Part shown: positions 43,488 through 56,446 of the stretch, piece after piece | Numbering within the stretch: the first letter of the stretch is position 1 | Layout of the letters: each line of letters starts with the position of its first letter | From: Pholiota molesta | Lineage: Eukaryota > Basidiomycota > Agaricomycetes > Agaricales > Strophariaceae | Reading direction: 5' to 3' | Length of the DNA: 64,000 nucleotides | NCBI GenBank assembly: GCA_014925825.1 | Contig: JACGCK010000013.1 | Location: 372,001 to 436,000, forward strand | Program-made: the position numbers and the translations under genes | Notes under the pieces: model-generated | Database searches by the model: none | What the model saw: the letters and a program-made list of their open reading frames with translations, nothing else | Told to the model about the DNA's origin: nothing

Positions 43488-46253
43488 TCAGAGTTCGGGG
43501 ATCGATTGCGTAGGCGTGAAGGAAGCCTTCTCCTTCTCAGTGTTGCTATTGATACTTGTGGACTGGCGTTCAGACTCGGCTTTAGCCGCCGAGCGCTTAT
43601 TTTTCAGCTTGATGGCCTTGAGGCTGTGACGACAAGCGCTTCAGTGAGAAACGAAGTGGCTGGAGTGAAATAAACAGACGCACATCCATGCTGGGACAAG
43701 GCTGCCGGGAGGGATGACCCATTCTTCTGCCATATCGTATTCATGCGGCACAACACGTCCTCCGGTAGCTTTTTTGATGATCAGAGGGATGCCATTCAGA
43801 AGGATGTAGGACAGAATTCCGACAATGACACCGTGCGCGATGCTAATGAGGTTAAACATATATCACGTTGAAAGCTTGTTAAAACGAAGGAAATCGAGAC
43901 ATACTTATAGGTCAGAGGGATAACCAACAGCGTGAGGAACGCGGGCACGGCGTCACCGATGTAGCGCCAGTTGATTTCAAGAACGCTATGTGATAGCTAG
44001 GTGTTAATATTGGACTATTAAATTCAATAACCAAAAAACGTACTTGCGAATCATCAACGATCCGACAATCGTCAACGCACCGCCCGTAGCCCATGAAGGA
44101 ATCGACGCGAAAATCGGAGCAAAGAAGACACAGATGAAGAACATGAAACCGATGACGACAGCCGTTATCCCGGTTTTACCACCCTCTAATGAACAGAAGA
44201 AGAAGAAAAAACATATTTGAACATTCGGAATTTTGACAGGAAATAATGAAGAAGAGGATGAGACGTACCGCTGATACCCGTGGCACTCTCAATATAAGCG
44301 GTGACGGGGCTGACGCCCAAGAGCGCACCCATGCTGATCGAGAAGGCGTCGATGCAGTAGGCGATGCTGGAGCCTTCGAAGTCGAGCGTTACAGGATCGC
44401 GGAGGCCGGCGAACTTCGCCATGGCGTACAAAGTACTGGAGAGAATCAGTATCGGAAGAGGATACGAAGCTCGTATAATATTTACCCAGTGGTATCTGAA
44501 GGACAGGGAAATTAGTTAGTACTTGACCGGGTCCCGGAAAAGAGCAAAAAAATTACCTAAAATATCGACGTAGAGGAAGGTGATAAGCGCATACCAAACA
44601 CGTCCGCTCCTGTATTCAAATAAGAGGGGTCAATTTCAAGTAGATAGCGGGAGATAGAATGATTTGCGGACCCATAGTTATACTTGAAAAACAAATGTCA
44701 GCACCTCAGAGTCTACGAGAGTGTCACTGAAACTCACATCAATGGCGTTGCCAATCTTCGTCAGTTTGTGGAAGGAAACGACCTGCTTGAAATAATCGAA
44801 CAAGGCATCGCCTGACGCCGTATGCGGGAAGTATGTGACTGGGGTACCCCGCGGCCAGGAGATGATGGACGTGAGCAGGATACCAAGCAGGATGGCACCT
44901 CGGACGCGGTACATCATTAACAACAGAGTAAAAATTCTGGTGCTTCGTTATTGGGGAATTCAAATTTAACTTTGAGGCTTACTTACCCTCCAGTAAAGAT
45001 TCCAACCCACATCGTTGGGTTTCGCAGGACGCCTCTAGCGCAGTAGTTGGGGAGGTTCTCAACGAAGTCTATTAGATGTATGTTTAGTTTATAAACGGCC
45101 CACGTGTGGTTGAGAGGATGCAACCTACCGTCTGCAACACATCCTCCGAGGCCGACAAGGTTGACGGTATCGCCACCAATAACGCCGAGTCCGTTAGATG
45201 CTAGTTAAATGATAAAAGGCCTAAGAATTATAGTTGAGGCATAGACAAAGCTACTCACAAAGACCAATGAACCTATCGCACAGGGGATTTTCAGCATATC
45301 GTAGAATAAATATCGAAAGAGCATGACTTACGCAATGTAGATTCCAATTCCAGCGCCAACAGCGAGAACGAGGGATTCAGGCATAATGCGCACAAGCCAT
45401 TGTCGGAAGCCGATGATTGAGAGGAATAAGAATATCCAGCTAAAAAGATTGTTAAGAAAATGGCATAATTGATCAAAATAGAACGTACCCCTCGAGGAAG
45501 ACAGCTGCAAGAGCTTCGCGGTACTTTATCATTCCACTTCCATGGAATCCAACCACCGAGTAGGAGAACTGTGAAGGCAAAGACGGATTGGGATGGGATT
45601 AATGGTGTCCGATAAATGAGGAAAGCTCACGTATGCATTTAAACCTAATCCTGGTGCCAGACCAACAGGAAGGTTGGCGAAAAGACCCATGAGGAAAGTC
45701 GAGATGGCGGAGATAGCAGCAGTGGAGGTGATGAGATCCTGGCGGACTCCATTAACGCAGGTGAGGTAGCTTTCGTCATTCACGCAAAGGTCGCTGGTTG
45801 GGCATTCGCAGGTGCCTCCTGAATCCGAGAGGATAGCAGCGTTGACTGAGATCTAGAGCAAGGTGTTCAGCGTGGCCTTCAATGAATATCGCGGTAAGAA
45901 CGCACGATGTACGCCATGGCGGCCTGTTAGGACAAACTGCACATCAGAAAATATTTTCAAAGCTAGAGATGTAGACGCACCCATGTTGTCAATCCAGCAC
46001 GAAGTTCGGTCTATATAAAAATGTCAACGCCTTGACACTATCGGCGCCTATCAGGAAAAAGGGACGCACGGTGAACTTAGACCCTATACGCTCTCTCTTC
46101 GCACCAGACCCTTCCAACTTGAACCATTTCCCCACAAACGATTTTGCGACCTATTATTCCAGGGAGCACGCGAGACAAATGGTGATCACGATTTAGCGCC
46201 ATTCGGACAAAGTAAATCTTACCCACCCTGTCGTTGAATCTGGCAATGCTCAT
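43488..46253 (-). CDS. azgA: AzgA-type purine permease (adenine/guanine/hypoxanthine)
   Basis: Proton-coupled purine importer of the AzgA branch of the NCS2/NAT superfamily, at the plasma membrane. Many short introns. Start MSIARFNDRV at 46253, then VAKSFVGKWFKLEGSGAKRE, TELRAGLTTWAAMAYIISVN with AAILSDSGGTC. Next LITSTAAISAISTFLMGLFA with NLPVGLAPGLGLNAYV, the AzgA signature. Then ILLGILLTSIISWPRGTPVT; SISMGALLGVSPVTAYIESA followed by TGISEGGKTGITAVVIGFMF; and HGVIVGILSYILLNGIPLII. The cytosolic tail ends FTPTQSIPEL at 43488. All membrane blocks are in order. Divergent from the SDR gene, 261 bp apart. Confidence 0.9.
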
Positions 46254-46514
46254 GGTGGGCCTCCTGCGGGGAACGAGCGTCGAGAAGAGACGATCCAAAT
46301 GAGCAGAAAATGGGGGATATAAAAGCTGGAATGGAGCTGGAGGGTATTGAAATATTTTCATTGAGGCGGCCTTTTTCGGCCCGTTGACTGATAAGATCAT
46401 CTCCAAGTAGGGAGGCGATATGTACCTAAAAATAGACCTCATACATGTTCTCACTTTCTGACGCAGCTTCAAGCTCTCTTAAGACTTCCACTATCTCATT
46501 CAAGATCGAAGAAA
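46254..46514. promoter_or_regulatory. Bidirectional promoter region of azgA and SDR copy 1
   Basis: Only 261 bp separate two divergent starts. The part next to the SDR gene (CTAAAAATAGACC near 46424-46440 and CTGACGCAGCTTCAAGCTCT near 46457) recurs upstream of SDR copy 2 (near 47973-48025), so the tandem duplication took the promoter along. Confidence 0.65.
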
Positions 46515-47791
46515 ATGTCCGCGAGCGATCCCAACTCTTCAGAAAGTTTAAAGGGAAAACTCGCCCTAATCACAGGGTGCTCGTACGTCTTTAATCTTAT
46601 CATATCATCATGTTGGCACTGACCATAATGGCAGAGGAGGTATAGGCCGCGCCTCTGCAATTGCTCTCGCAAAACGAGGTTGCTCTATCGCCGTGCACTA
46701 CAACTCGTCTAAAGCAAAAGCCGACGAAGTTGTAGCCGAGCTGGCTCACCTTCCGGGAGTCAAAGTCATCGCATTTCAGGCAGACCTATCAGGATACGAG
46801 GGCGTGCACAAGTTGCATGCCGCTGTAGTCGCGGAAATGGGACACCCAGATATCTTGTTCAACAACTCTGGAGTTACAAGCAAAGTCGTTGGACCGCATG
46901 GGGATATACAAGACATCAGTGCGGAAGAGTTCGAGAGTACTTGGAGGACAAACGCCGGTACAAGTTTTCTAGTCAGCCAAAATTTCGGTGGTAACGAGGG
47001 ATGCAATTGACTAGAGACAATTTTAGCTCACTCAGAAATGTCTCCCTCACATGCTGAGCCAGAAATATGGGCGTATTGTTTTCTGTTCTAGGTATTGGAC
47101 AATTCTTGCGAGCTTAGATTTTGAATTACTGACATTCTCTATATTTGTGATATCACCGTTAAGTGTCGCTGCCGGTGGGTCATTTCTTACATGTGGTTTA
47201 TTATAGTACCTAACTGTCATTAATATTTCAGGCACTGGAGGAGTCATTGGTCCACACTATGCATCGTCCAAGTCGGCGCTGCATGGCCTTGTTCATTGGA
47301 TTTCTGTGCGGTATGCCAAAGATGGCGTGGTGAGAGATATTTTTTCATAAGAATAATTTCATATAATAATTCAAAAAACTCTCGCCTGCTAGACCTGTAA
47401 CGCTGTCGCGCCAGCATTAATTATAGGTGCGGTCGAAATCAGACTCGTTACTTCAAGTTCTACACCAGAAAACTAAATTGACCACATTAGAAACAAAGAT
47501 GATGTCTAATCCATCCGAACAGCTTAAGGTGTGCCGGCCGGTCAAGGCCATTCATTAGAAATCATAAAGACTATAAGACCATAACTTACTTCTCCCGATC
47601 CTTAGGAAAGAATTCCTGTTGGACGATTTGGCCTCCCAGTCGAAATCGCTACGGTCGTGGAGATGCTTGTAACAAATGCCTATATGACAAACAAGGTTTG
47701 TGTTATTCACATGACGGAGATATGATGATTTTTATATGATTTATTCCAGATCATAGTCGTAGACGGTGGATGGACAGCCGGTGCATTCTAA
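46515..47791 (+). CDS. Short-chain dehydrogenase/reductase (FabG-like), tandem copy 1
   Basis: NAD(P)-dependent SDR oxidoreductase, about 260 residues, most like 3-oxoacyl-ACP reductases; substrate unknown. Eight exons. The coenzyme motif TGCSGGIGRA spans the first splice junction. Then NNSGVT (NNAG-type) and the active site Ser in FCSSVAAGTGG with the YxxxK motif in GPHYASSKSALHGLVHW. The C-terminus is KERIPVGRFGLPVEIATVVE and IIVVDGGWTAGAF, stop at 47791. The start MSASDPNSSESLKGKLALIT is fixed by conservation with copy 2. ORFs stopping near 47010 only run into intron 2. Confidence 0.88.
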
Positions 47792-48068
47792 GTATGCAAA
47801 AGCAGGTGACTATATAGTCTGAACTTGAATAGACGTAGTGCATCCTCTAGCCAGCATAAGATCTATCACATTTGTATGTCGTATCTATTTTTGTTTGGGT
47901 TCTGAATTCCAGAGGCAATGTTCTAGCACACAGCGCAAGGCAAGTCCATAAAAAGGAGCTAGGCAGCGATATCTAAAAATAGACCGGATATGTTCTGACT
48001 TCTGACGCAGCTCTCAAGCTCTCATGAGCTAACTGTAACGTCCATAATCGCACCCAAAACTGCAGAAA

Positions 48069-49341
48069 ATGGCTGCGAACGATACCAATCCTTCAGAATC
48101 CTTGAAGGGCAAACTTGCCCTAATTACAGGATGCTCGTGCGTCTAGGTCCAATCTTATCATCTTTCAACATACGTTCTCACTATAGCGGCAGAGGCGGTA
48201 TAGGCCGCGCCTCTGCGATCGCTCTCGCAAAACGAGGCTGTTCTATCGCCGTGCACTACAACTCGTCTAAAGGAAAAGCCGACGAGGTTGTCGCCGAGCT
48301 GGCTCACCTTCCGGGAGTCAAAGCCATCGCCTTCCAGGCAGACTTATCGGGATATGAAGGTGTACACAAGTTGCATGCTGCTGTGGTCGCGGAAATGGGA
48401 CACCCTGATATTTTGTTTAATAACTCTGGAGTTACGAACAAGGTCATTGGGCCGCTTGGGGATATACAAGACATCAGTGCCGAAGAGTTCGAGAATACTT
48501 GGAGGACGAACACCGGTACAAGTTTTCTAGTAAGCCGAAAATTCTGCGGAAATGAGGCATCTGGTTGACAAGAGACGGTTTGTAGCTCACTCAGAAATGT
48601 CTCCCTCATATGCTGGGACAGAAATATGGGCGCATCGTTTTCTGCTCTAGGTAGGCGTTAAGAAATGACTTGCAAGCTTAGAATGATTTCTAACATCATC
48701 TGTGATCTTGATATTATTTTCAAGTGTCGCTGCCGGTTGGTCATCTATTACACGCCATTTTGATTTTAGCCCTGAATTGTTATTGATATCGCAGGAACTG
48801 GAGGAGTCATTGGTCCACACTATGCCTCGTCCAAGTCGGCGCTGCATGGTCTTGTTCATTGGATTTCCATGCGGCACGCAAAAGATGGCGTGGTGAGAAA
48901 TATCTCTTCATAAAAGCTGTTTCGCATCCTAGTAACATCTTGTCCATCTGCTAGACCTGTAATGCTGTCGCGCCAGCCTTAATTATAGGTGCGGATGCGA
49001 TTAAACTTGTCACTTCCATACCAGAAAACTGAATCCCCCACATGGCTTACTAGAAACAACAATGATGTCTAATCCATCTGAACAGCTCAAGGTATGCTAG
49101 CTAATCATTAGGATTCATGGAGACTAGAGCATAACTCGCTTCTCCCGATCCCTAGGAAAGAATCCCTGTTGGACGATTCGGCCTCCCCGTTGAAATTGCA
49201 TCGATCGTGGAGATGCTTGTAACGAATGCCTATATGACAAATAAGGTTTGCCTCATGCACTCTTCGCAGATGTGTTGATTTTCACACTCTTTCTTCCAGA
49301 TCATAGTAGCAGACGGTGGATGGACGCCCAGTGCATTTTAA
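48069..49341 (+). CDS. Short-chain dehydrogenase/reductase (FabG-like), tandem copy 2
   Basis: Second copy, same exon-intron layout and all catalytic motifs (TGCSGGIGRA; NNSGVT; GPHYASSKSALHGLVHW). Start MAANDTNPSESLKGKLALIT at 48069, end IIVADGGWTPSAF at 49341. Exons are more alike than introns, which differ in length and sequence, so both copies are likely under selection. Differences from copy 1 include V/A and H/R-type exchanges (WISMRHAKDGV against WISVRYAKDGV). Copies lie head-to-tail, 277 bp apart. Confidence 0.88.
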
Positions 49342-50491
49342 GTTGGAAAAGAAATTACAAAGTAGCTCATAATGATATCGTTCGGTCCCGATAGCTGTAC
49401 CAGTAACATGTCAGTGATATTCCGAACCGCGCAGTGCATGGGACCCGTATATTTATCCCAACCACTCCATTTCCCATTCGTGCTTGAATCGTGAATTGAC
49501 AGTGGGGCTCTAGGCTGACGCCTGCCAGTGATTGATATCTTGATTAGTCCCTGCAGGAAGCACTGGTTTAAAGCCATCCTAGAAGTGAAAGAAAAACATC
49601 TCACCATTCCCAGACGTCATCTTATGCCCCAACACTGTGGGTGCAAGCAGCCAAAATGAGAGCAATCCAATCACGATGGAGTGTCACCAAGTGCCAGTTC
49701 CTCGGGGTTTGCCGCCCACACGTGCCGGGTGGCTGAACCTCGCTCCTTACATCCGAGGTAAGGAAGACCTGCTCGCTGCTTTTGCGGTCTTTACCATTCA
49801 CGTTCCTCCGCTCCTTTCCCCACCACCACCGACAGCCTTCTCATCAGCCTCTGCAGCCCACGGCGCTGCATGGAAACCGATAGCGGGGCTTTTATCAGCT
49901 TTGGATCGTCCCCCCACCGCATCGGGCGGGCGGCCCCTTGGCTTCCATCTCGCATGTCTGTGTGAGGATCGAGGTTAACTGAGGGCTTCCGCTCTGCTTT
50001 CTACCACTTCCACGGATCGTCTGTGACTCCCGCTAGCGTTTATCTATGTGCTTGATGCGACGAGCTCTTTGATTGACCGTCGGGACAGAGGTACGCCCAT
50101 CCCCTGCACCTGGGCTGGCTCCCGGGTTTCACCACTACAGCTGACACGTTGTGCACTTGCGCTCACAGGGAGATTGTGCGACCTCCTTTTCAACTCGATG
50201 GTCGGCGGACCCTGCGATGGTTGCTGCCTTGCCCAGGCTCATGGTGGATGGAAGAGGTACGTAATCTGGCCACGGTCTTTGCATGTTGTACAGATCGTTG
50301 ATTCGCATTGCGGTGTGTCAGGCTATATCTTCTGCATATCTTGGATGTGTTTTTCCACCTGTTTTCATTTGAGCGCTTGTAGACTGTCATAGGACGGTAA
50401 GAACAATTTGGCTGTCGCCTCACTTTCGTCCTGCGTGCGCAGCTTCTGACGGTTGTCGTCATTAGTACACATCACCTTGATCTATTTAGAG
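49342..50491. other. Intergenic stretch, no supported gene
   Basis: Contains the ORF 49637-49978 and a few splice-like signals (for example GTACGCCC at 50091 to CACAG near 50167), but no recognisable protein. The 3' region of SDR copy 2 lies at its left edge. Confidence 0.4.
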
Positions 50492-51010
50492 ATGGTCACA
50501 AGGAGTCAATCAAGCCATGTTGCCAAAGGTGCGTCGCGATTTTCATTATACTTTCTCTTCACTTTTTTCTGATCTTTTCAGTAGCACTTTTACTCGGTGC
50601 ACTGGACATAGCTAGGATTTTAAATGCATCGGTTCTGCGCCGACGAGGTAAGTGCTTCTTTTATTTATGTTCATCCCGATTTTAAAATCTGCGCTCCGTC
50701 GGTTCGCTAGGAACTTTTGATGATGGGACTAAAAGGTTGTTTTGTTTCTCACTGCACGGTATGTTTAGTCCTAAACTCAATTCTCCATAGGGGTTCTCAA
50801 TGGGTTGGCGAAGGGTATGCCATCGATTACCGTTGAATCGATAATCTATGTAAGTGGCGTCGTCTTTATGTGAACATCTCTGTCTTGGCTTATCTTTCAA
50901 ATAGAGATTTGTGAGTTCCGATAGGGCAGGCGAGCCACGGAGCTGAACTGACGCATGCTTTGTTCTTCCAGGTACCCCGGCTAATAAAGGTATTACAGTG
51001 ATGCAAGGTA
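50492..51010 (+). other. Possible small multi-exon gene of unknown function
   Basis: ATG at 50492 opens a 37-nt exon (MVTRSQSSHVAK) with a good donor GTGCGT at 50529 and acceptor at 50581. The next exon, 50582-50647, reads VALLLGALDIARILNASVLR, donor GTAAGT. The third starts at 50711 (GTFDDGTKR). After that several 15-40-nt exon-like blocks follow with variable signals. Frame is kept over the first three exons only. This could be a small gene or a transcribed leader; no family is recognised. Confidence 0.25.
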
Positions 51011-51365
51011 GGTATCGTTCGTGTGAGCGAGGCCATCGTGTAGCCCTTTAAGTGTGAGCGAGGCGCGTTGGGCCAACGCCTCCGCCGCCGTAAGACATAA
51101 GAAATGAAAACTGAGTTCGGGCTGTATTGCATCCAAGCATAGCCGAGCGGGTGCCGTGATGTCTTTGTTTATGTACTCCAAACACAGCCGCATCTGATCA
51201 GCACCGCGGTTCATTCTGCCGGGCCGAACCACTACTTTTCGGCCAAAATCCGACGCTTTGACCAGTGCCGACGACGTCTACGACGACGAGCTCAGCCACA
51301 CCCAACGCCTAACTTATTTCCCTCCCCTTCCCCCCTTCCCTTTTCCACTTCCAACCATCCATGAT

Positions 51366-54300
51366 ATGCCCCGAAACCACCATCCGGCTGCATCTACCCT
51401 CAGAAACCGCAACCGGATTACAAACAAAACACGCCTTAAGATCCACCAGGGCTCGCTCGACGCTGATGCTGTCCTCATACCCGACGAAGATGAAGAGAAG
51501 CATCGCCTCACCAATCTCGTCGCTGGAGTCGACGCTGAGGACGCCAATGTAAGCCCCCTCGTCGCCTTTTTTCCGCCACGTCAGCAATCGATGGTGGCAG
51601 TGCATCCCGCGGGATGGCTTAGTAACGTGATGACTAATCAATCTTGTCCATTTTAGGAACACCACTTGCAAGAGGTCTTGTCTGCGGTCCACAGGAACAA
51701 TGTCCTCACCAGACTTACTCGCGGCGACAAGCCAGCTCCGCCGCCGCCGTCTGCGTTCATCCCTACGCCAGATTCTACAGGCGTCGTCGACAATTATGAG
51801 GAGCTCTACCCCCCAAATAAATGGAAAGATCCTGCCACCTACGTCGCGACCTCCGCCACTGTGGAAGAGAACATCACCAACGGTATTGCCAATGGTTTCA
51901 CATATTATATGGACGAGCGAGACCAGGAGTGGCTCGAGAAGAACAACGAGGAGGCGCGTGGGGAGGGCACCAGCGCGCAGGGCGCCTTGTCCGTCTCTGG
52001 CACCCGAACGTCTGCGCGCAGTGCCAAGGCCAAAGGCAAGGAGCCTGAGGCGCCCCAGCCCGTCGTCATCTCTGAGGACGAGTTCGAGCTCGTGATGGGG
52101 ATTTTTGAGAAGGTGACGCACGAGCGTACGGAGTATCTGCATCACGTATGTTTTGCGCTATTCATAATTCAAAATACTGGCGCCTAAATCGCGGTTATCA
52201 CTTAGGGTTTGGAGACAGGGATGGATTTTCCCGCGTTCTCGGAATACCAGGACGTGTTTTCCGCTCCGTTGACGCCGCCGATGTTCGCGACGTATACCGT
52301 GCCGTCCTGGATACCCAATCCGCAGGCCTTGCTTAAGATCGCGAGGGCCGTCTATCCGTATTGGAAAGAGCGAAGAATAGAGCGAGGCGGACATCGCATA
52401 ATACCTACTTTAAACGTGAGTTGACTATTTATAAGCGCTCTATTTAAGTGGGTATTTAACCTTTAAATTCCAGGGGGACGAATCGGACACCCTCAATGAA
52501 TCTTACATCTGTTTCCGACGGCGCGAAAGCAAGGCTGTTCGGAAGACTCGCGCGTCGCAAGTCACCTCGTCAGACAAGCTTGCTCGTCTGCAGCTCGAAT
52601 TCTCATATCCCCTCGAACTCGCGAAAACGATACTGCAACGAGAAAAGTTGAAGAAGGAAGCGGCGGCTAATTCACAATCAGTTTGGGAGAAACGCCTAGC
52701 ATATGTCGACCTCAAACGGAAATTCCCAAGTCTGAACGACAAGATCGACGACGAACTGCTGGTGGACAAGGAGAGGCCGGCGAAGAGACCCGAGGTCGCG
52801 TGCGTATTCTTTTTTTTGCTGCCAGTTTTGTAATCTTTATCTGACATTGGTTGCTTGCTTAGACGTGTGCCAGGACTCAAGATCAGGACGAACGATCAGG
52901 CACCTCCTACTCCTTTGCAAGTGGTGGTGCGTCCGAAGGAGAAGGCTCAACAGATTCGCGAAGCCATCGAATCAGCCCTATCCAGGCAGAAGGATCTCGA
53001 CCATCATTGGGAAGATCTTGTCGACGTACGTCTTGATTGCCTCCCTATTTTTTCGAGTACTCATCTTTGTGTGCAGAACCCCTACCAAACCCTTCCCACG
53101 CCCTATGCATCCAAACTCTTCAAGTACATCCCACCACCCACTGCCCCCACTCCTCCTTGGTCGTCGTCGTCGCAATCGGAAAAGAGCGACGACGAGACTA
53201 CACCTACACCGCCAGCCCGTGCCGTCCGCATGCGAGTTGGCCGCGGTGGCCGTATCCTCCTCGACCGTCGAGATACTGTCAGTCGCCGCATTACGCCCAA
53301 GCTTCCGCGGTCGTCTCTGTTTAGCCTTCCCGAAGATGACGAGGACAAGAATATGGATGTGGATGATCCAGAGGAAGCTGAGCGTCTCAGACGACTGGAG
53401 GAGCAATGGAGGTTCGATGCCGACGATGTGCCTCCAGTTGGTCCTGAAGGTGCCGACGAACAGAACCGAATCATGGTTGACGACTACGACCCCAAGTACG
53501 TGTACCACCTTTATTCATTTTTCCCGCTGAGTCTGACACATATTTTCAGCTACTTGAGACATACCATGACATTGTACACTGATCACGACCACGCACTGCT
53601 TCTGAACGATCCCACCATCATGATCACCACTGCAGACAACCGTAATGCTGCTGTTGTTCCATATCGACTTGGCATGCCGCCGCCAGCTTATCGGAGGGAT
53701 CCTACCATGATGCGATACCCGCAGGGAGTTATGCCGGGACAGCTAGCAGGGCATCATGGAATGGCTGCTGCTAACGGCACGCCGGTGTCGATCCAGCATC
53801 AGATCAAGAAGATGCAGCCCCCGACTGCGGCTCCGCAGATGAGGATCTCGTCAAACGGTGGCATGCGGCCTCCTAATATGTCGGTACCCAATTTGCAGAC
53901 TAACGGTATGCAACCCAACGGTTTGCAAACCAACGGCACCACACCACATCATCTCTCTCCCCACCCCATGCCTGTTCCTGTCCCTCAACATTCCCCTCCC
54001 AATGGCGTCAACGGTATGAGTCGCGCAGCGATCAGTATGCCGCATGTCGATGTGCAGAAGCCCGAAGTCCTCTCGTCACCAGCTATTTCCAATGGTGTTT
54101 CACCGAACCCTCAGGCCGAGGGCAATAACGAGATGTCCGTAAATGGACTGCCTGTACGACCCAAGTCGCAGAATGTGACTCCGCAATCTCACCTCGCCCT
54201 CGGCGTTCCTACTAATGGGTACCACCTGACTCCGATGACCAACATGACAGCCGCCGCTCTAGTCAATTCAGCACCATACCAACATAACCAAAACCAGCAA

Positions 54301-54837
54301 CATCTCGCTGGTGGTTTGTCACAGCAACAGGTGCAGAACCTAAAGTCAATCTTTACGAACATGCCAGCCACAGACGTCAACAGCATGGCAGCTCGTGGTC
54401 TTCCCAACGGCTACATGCACGTCGGGCCGAATGGCTCAAACATGAATATGCAGATGGCTCCTGGTGCAAACATGAACCTGAAGCTGCCTGCTGCTAGGCA
54501 GATGCAGTGGATGAGCTCGCCGATGCAGCGGCCGGCGTCTGTCGTGAATGGCGTCGACGGGCAGATGAATGGTATACATGTTGCGAGTCCCAATGGAGTC
54601 CATGCCGTTCCAGTGCGGTCGCCTTCGGCAAATGGCTCTCGACCTGGGATGCGCAATGGCGTTCATGTTAACGGTCAGCACTCTATGTCTCCGCATATGC
54701 AGCACTCGCCTTCTCCCCTCCCGAACATTGCGCAGTCCCAATCCCCTCCTCGAGTGCCCATGGCACCAAACATGGGCATGGCTTCGCCGTCATTGCCGCA
54801 GCAGCAGCCGGTCGCAGGGCCGCAGAACGGTTATTGA
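51366..54837 (+). CDS. EPL1: Enhancer of polycomb-like protein 1, NuA4 histone acetyltransferase subunit
   Basis: Scaffold of the NuA4/piccolo HAT, which acetylates H4 and H2A. Start MPRNHHPAASTLRNRNRITN is the EPcA N-terminus, followed by KTRLKIHQGSLDADAVLIPD and AGVDAEDANEHHLQEVLSAV. Then YIPTPDSTGV-type IPTPDSTGVVDNYEELYPPN, FTYYMDERDQEWLEKNNEEA and ISEDEFELVMGIFEKVTHER. Exons 3-5 give FPAFSEYQDVFSAPLTPPMF, YICFRRRESKAVRKTRASQV and VWEKRLAYVDLKRKFPSLND. The long last exons are disordered, with an Asn-Gly-Met-rich region at about 53.8-54.7 kb, ending PVAGPQNGY at 54837. Roughly 950-1000 residues. The frame is open throughout, showing that this part of the sequence is accurate. Confidence 0.95.
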
Positions 54838-56446
54838 TATTCCCCATTGGAATTCTCTCTTTCTTCGCTGGGACGAGGTACCATTACCGCGCCTTCTTCT
54901 TCACTTGCGAGCTATTAGCTCTTTTCACATTCTCAGTACAATCTTATATTGAGCTGTTTCTTTCCACCCCCAACTCCTTGTCTGTTTTTGGCCTCTTTCA
55001 CGTATGTTTTCTTTTGCGCCTTGTATTATAGCTTCGACGCTACACGAAATCTAACACGTTTTCTTCGTCGTGTTCATCGAAATCTTCGTATTCTTTTGCA
55101 TCCAAAAGACGAACCTAGGCGTCGGTTTGTTTTTTTAGATTGTACGGTAAATATTCTCCACCATCCAGTATACATATAATATCGCCATAAGCTTTCTTCG
55201 TTCCCAATTTTCCTCTATGTATTGCACCGAACAAACTATACCCTCCGCCTCCGCACAAAAATAAGAACTGACTTTGCCCAACCTTTGCCCATGTTAGAAA
55301 ACCTTCAACAATAATGGTCGGAATTAGCCGACAGGTCTTCTTGCCTCCTACCAGACACTGCACACCTTCGTATCTTTCTACTCCCATCTGCCTACGGCTA
55401 GAAACCCAGATTTCGATCCACTCCAGAGTCAACGGCTCTAATGATTCTATGTAATTTGTCGCTGGCTGGAATCCGTTGGATCTTTCAAAGCTGGGATTGC
55501 GCAGTGGCGGTTGAGGGCGGTTGTGCATTTCGTAATAACGGCGTACTTGTCCTGCATCATTCTAGGGTGTCGAAGCGGACTTCCTCGCGGATGATCGATG
55601 AGCGCTGAGCGCTGATGAGCTTTGAATCAGAATAAAGCTTGTGCAACAGCCTACTAGTCCTGGTGTGTATCGTTCTAGGGTGACGATGCGGAAACTCCTC
55701 TCGAATGATTTGCGGAAACGTGAACCGCAGGCACCAAAGCGATCTACTCCGGTCCAATTGCCACATGAAAGGATTGACTGGGACTTGGCAGTGGTCTTTA
55801 TCGAATTCGAGGATCTTTTTCAGATTTGAAGAGGCCCACAGCCGTCTCAAAGGATTCGGTGGGATCGTCCTGCTAAATTGGGATTGATATTTCTCGTCCA
55901 CGCGCTCTATGCCCTCCAAGTCTGGTTACTATGCAATTTCACTGGTTGCTCTATGACAAAACTCTAGCTCTCGCCTTAGAGCAGCCATAGCCGCTTCTGG
56001 CCTTGATTACATCCCAGAATAATTGGATTCGTATGCTTCAGCGCTCTCTGGAATTTGGTTTATGAGATCTGATATAACATCGACGGTGCGATAGACATCT
56101 ATCTCTCTCGACACCGATTTCTCTATGACTATAGCCGGGTTGTGCTCGAGCGCACAGGCTTTGTGATTAATTGCTTTATCATTCTCATTTCAATGGAGAT
56201 TGGCAGGCAGCAAATACGCGGACACTGAATACAAGTTGAGTAGTGATTAATGATTAGCGACTGTGCACTTATTCTCTTCCGCCATCTTACCGCTCACGCC
56301 CCATCTGAATGTGGTCGCCAACTTACACTTTCAAGGTTATATGACGGGTTTATCTGGGCCTAAAGCTGGCTATCACTTCGCTTTGCTCGTATAAACAGGG
56401 CGAGATGGGAGTCCTATCCCCCTGCAAGAACGTACCTCTTGCTAGT
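54838..56446. other. Intergenic stretch with a dispersed repeat, no supported gene
   Basis: 1.6 kb. Leftward ORFs 55115-55528 and 55557-55919 lack recognisable content. At 55590-55605 GATGATCGATGAGCGC repeats a sequence at 40010-40025, again next to GAGCGCTGA units. TTCTAGGGTG-centred sequence at 55562 recurs in diverged form at 55672, a local duplication of about 110 bp. Confidence 0.4.

Noticed and set aside
55115..55919. Two leftward ORFs of 137 and 120 codons between EPL1 and the PriA-like gene
   Set aside because: No recognisable domain, no splice context, and one overlaps a dispersed repeat; insufficient to call genes.
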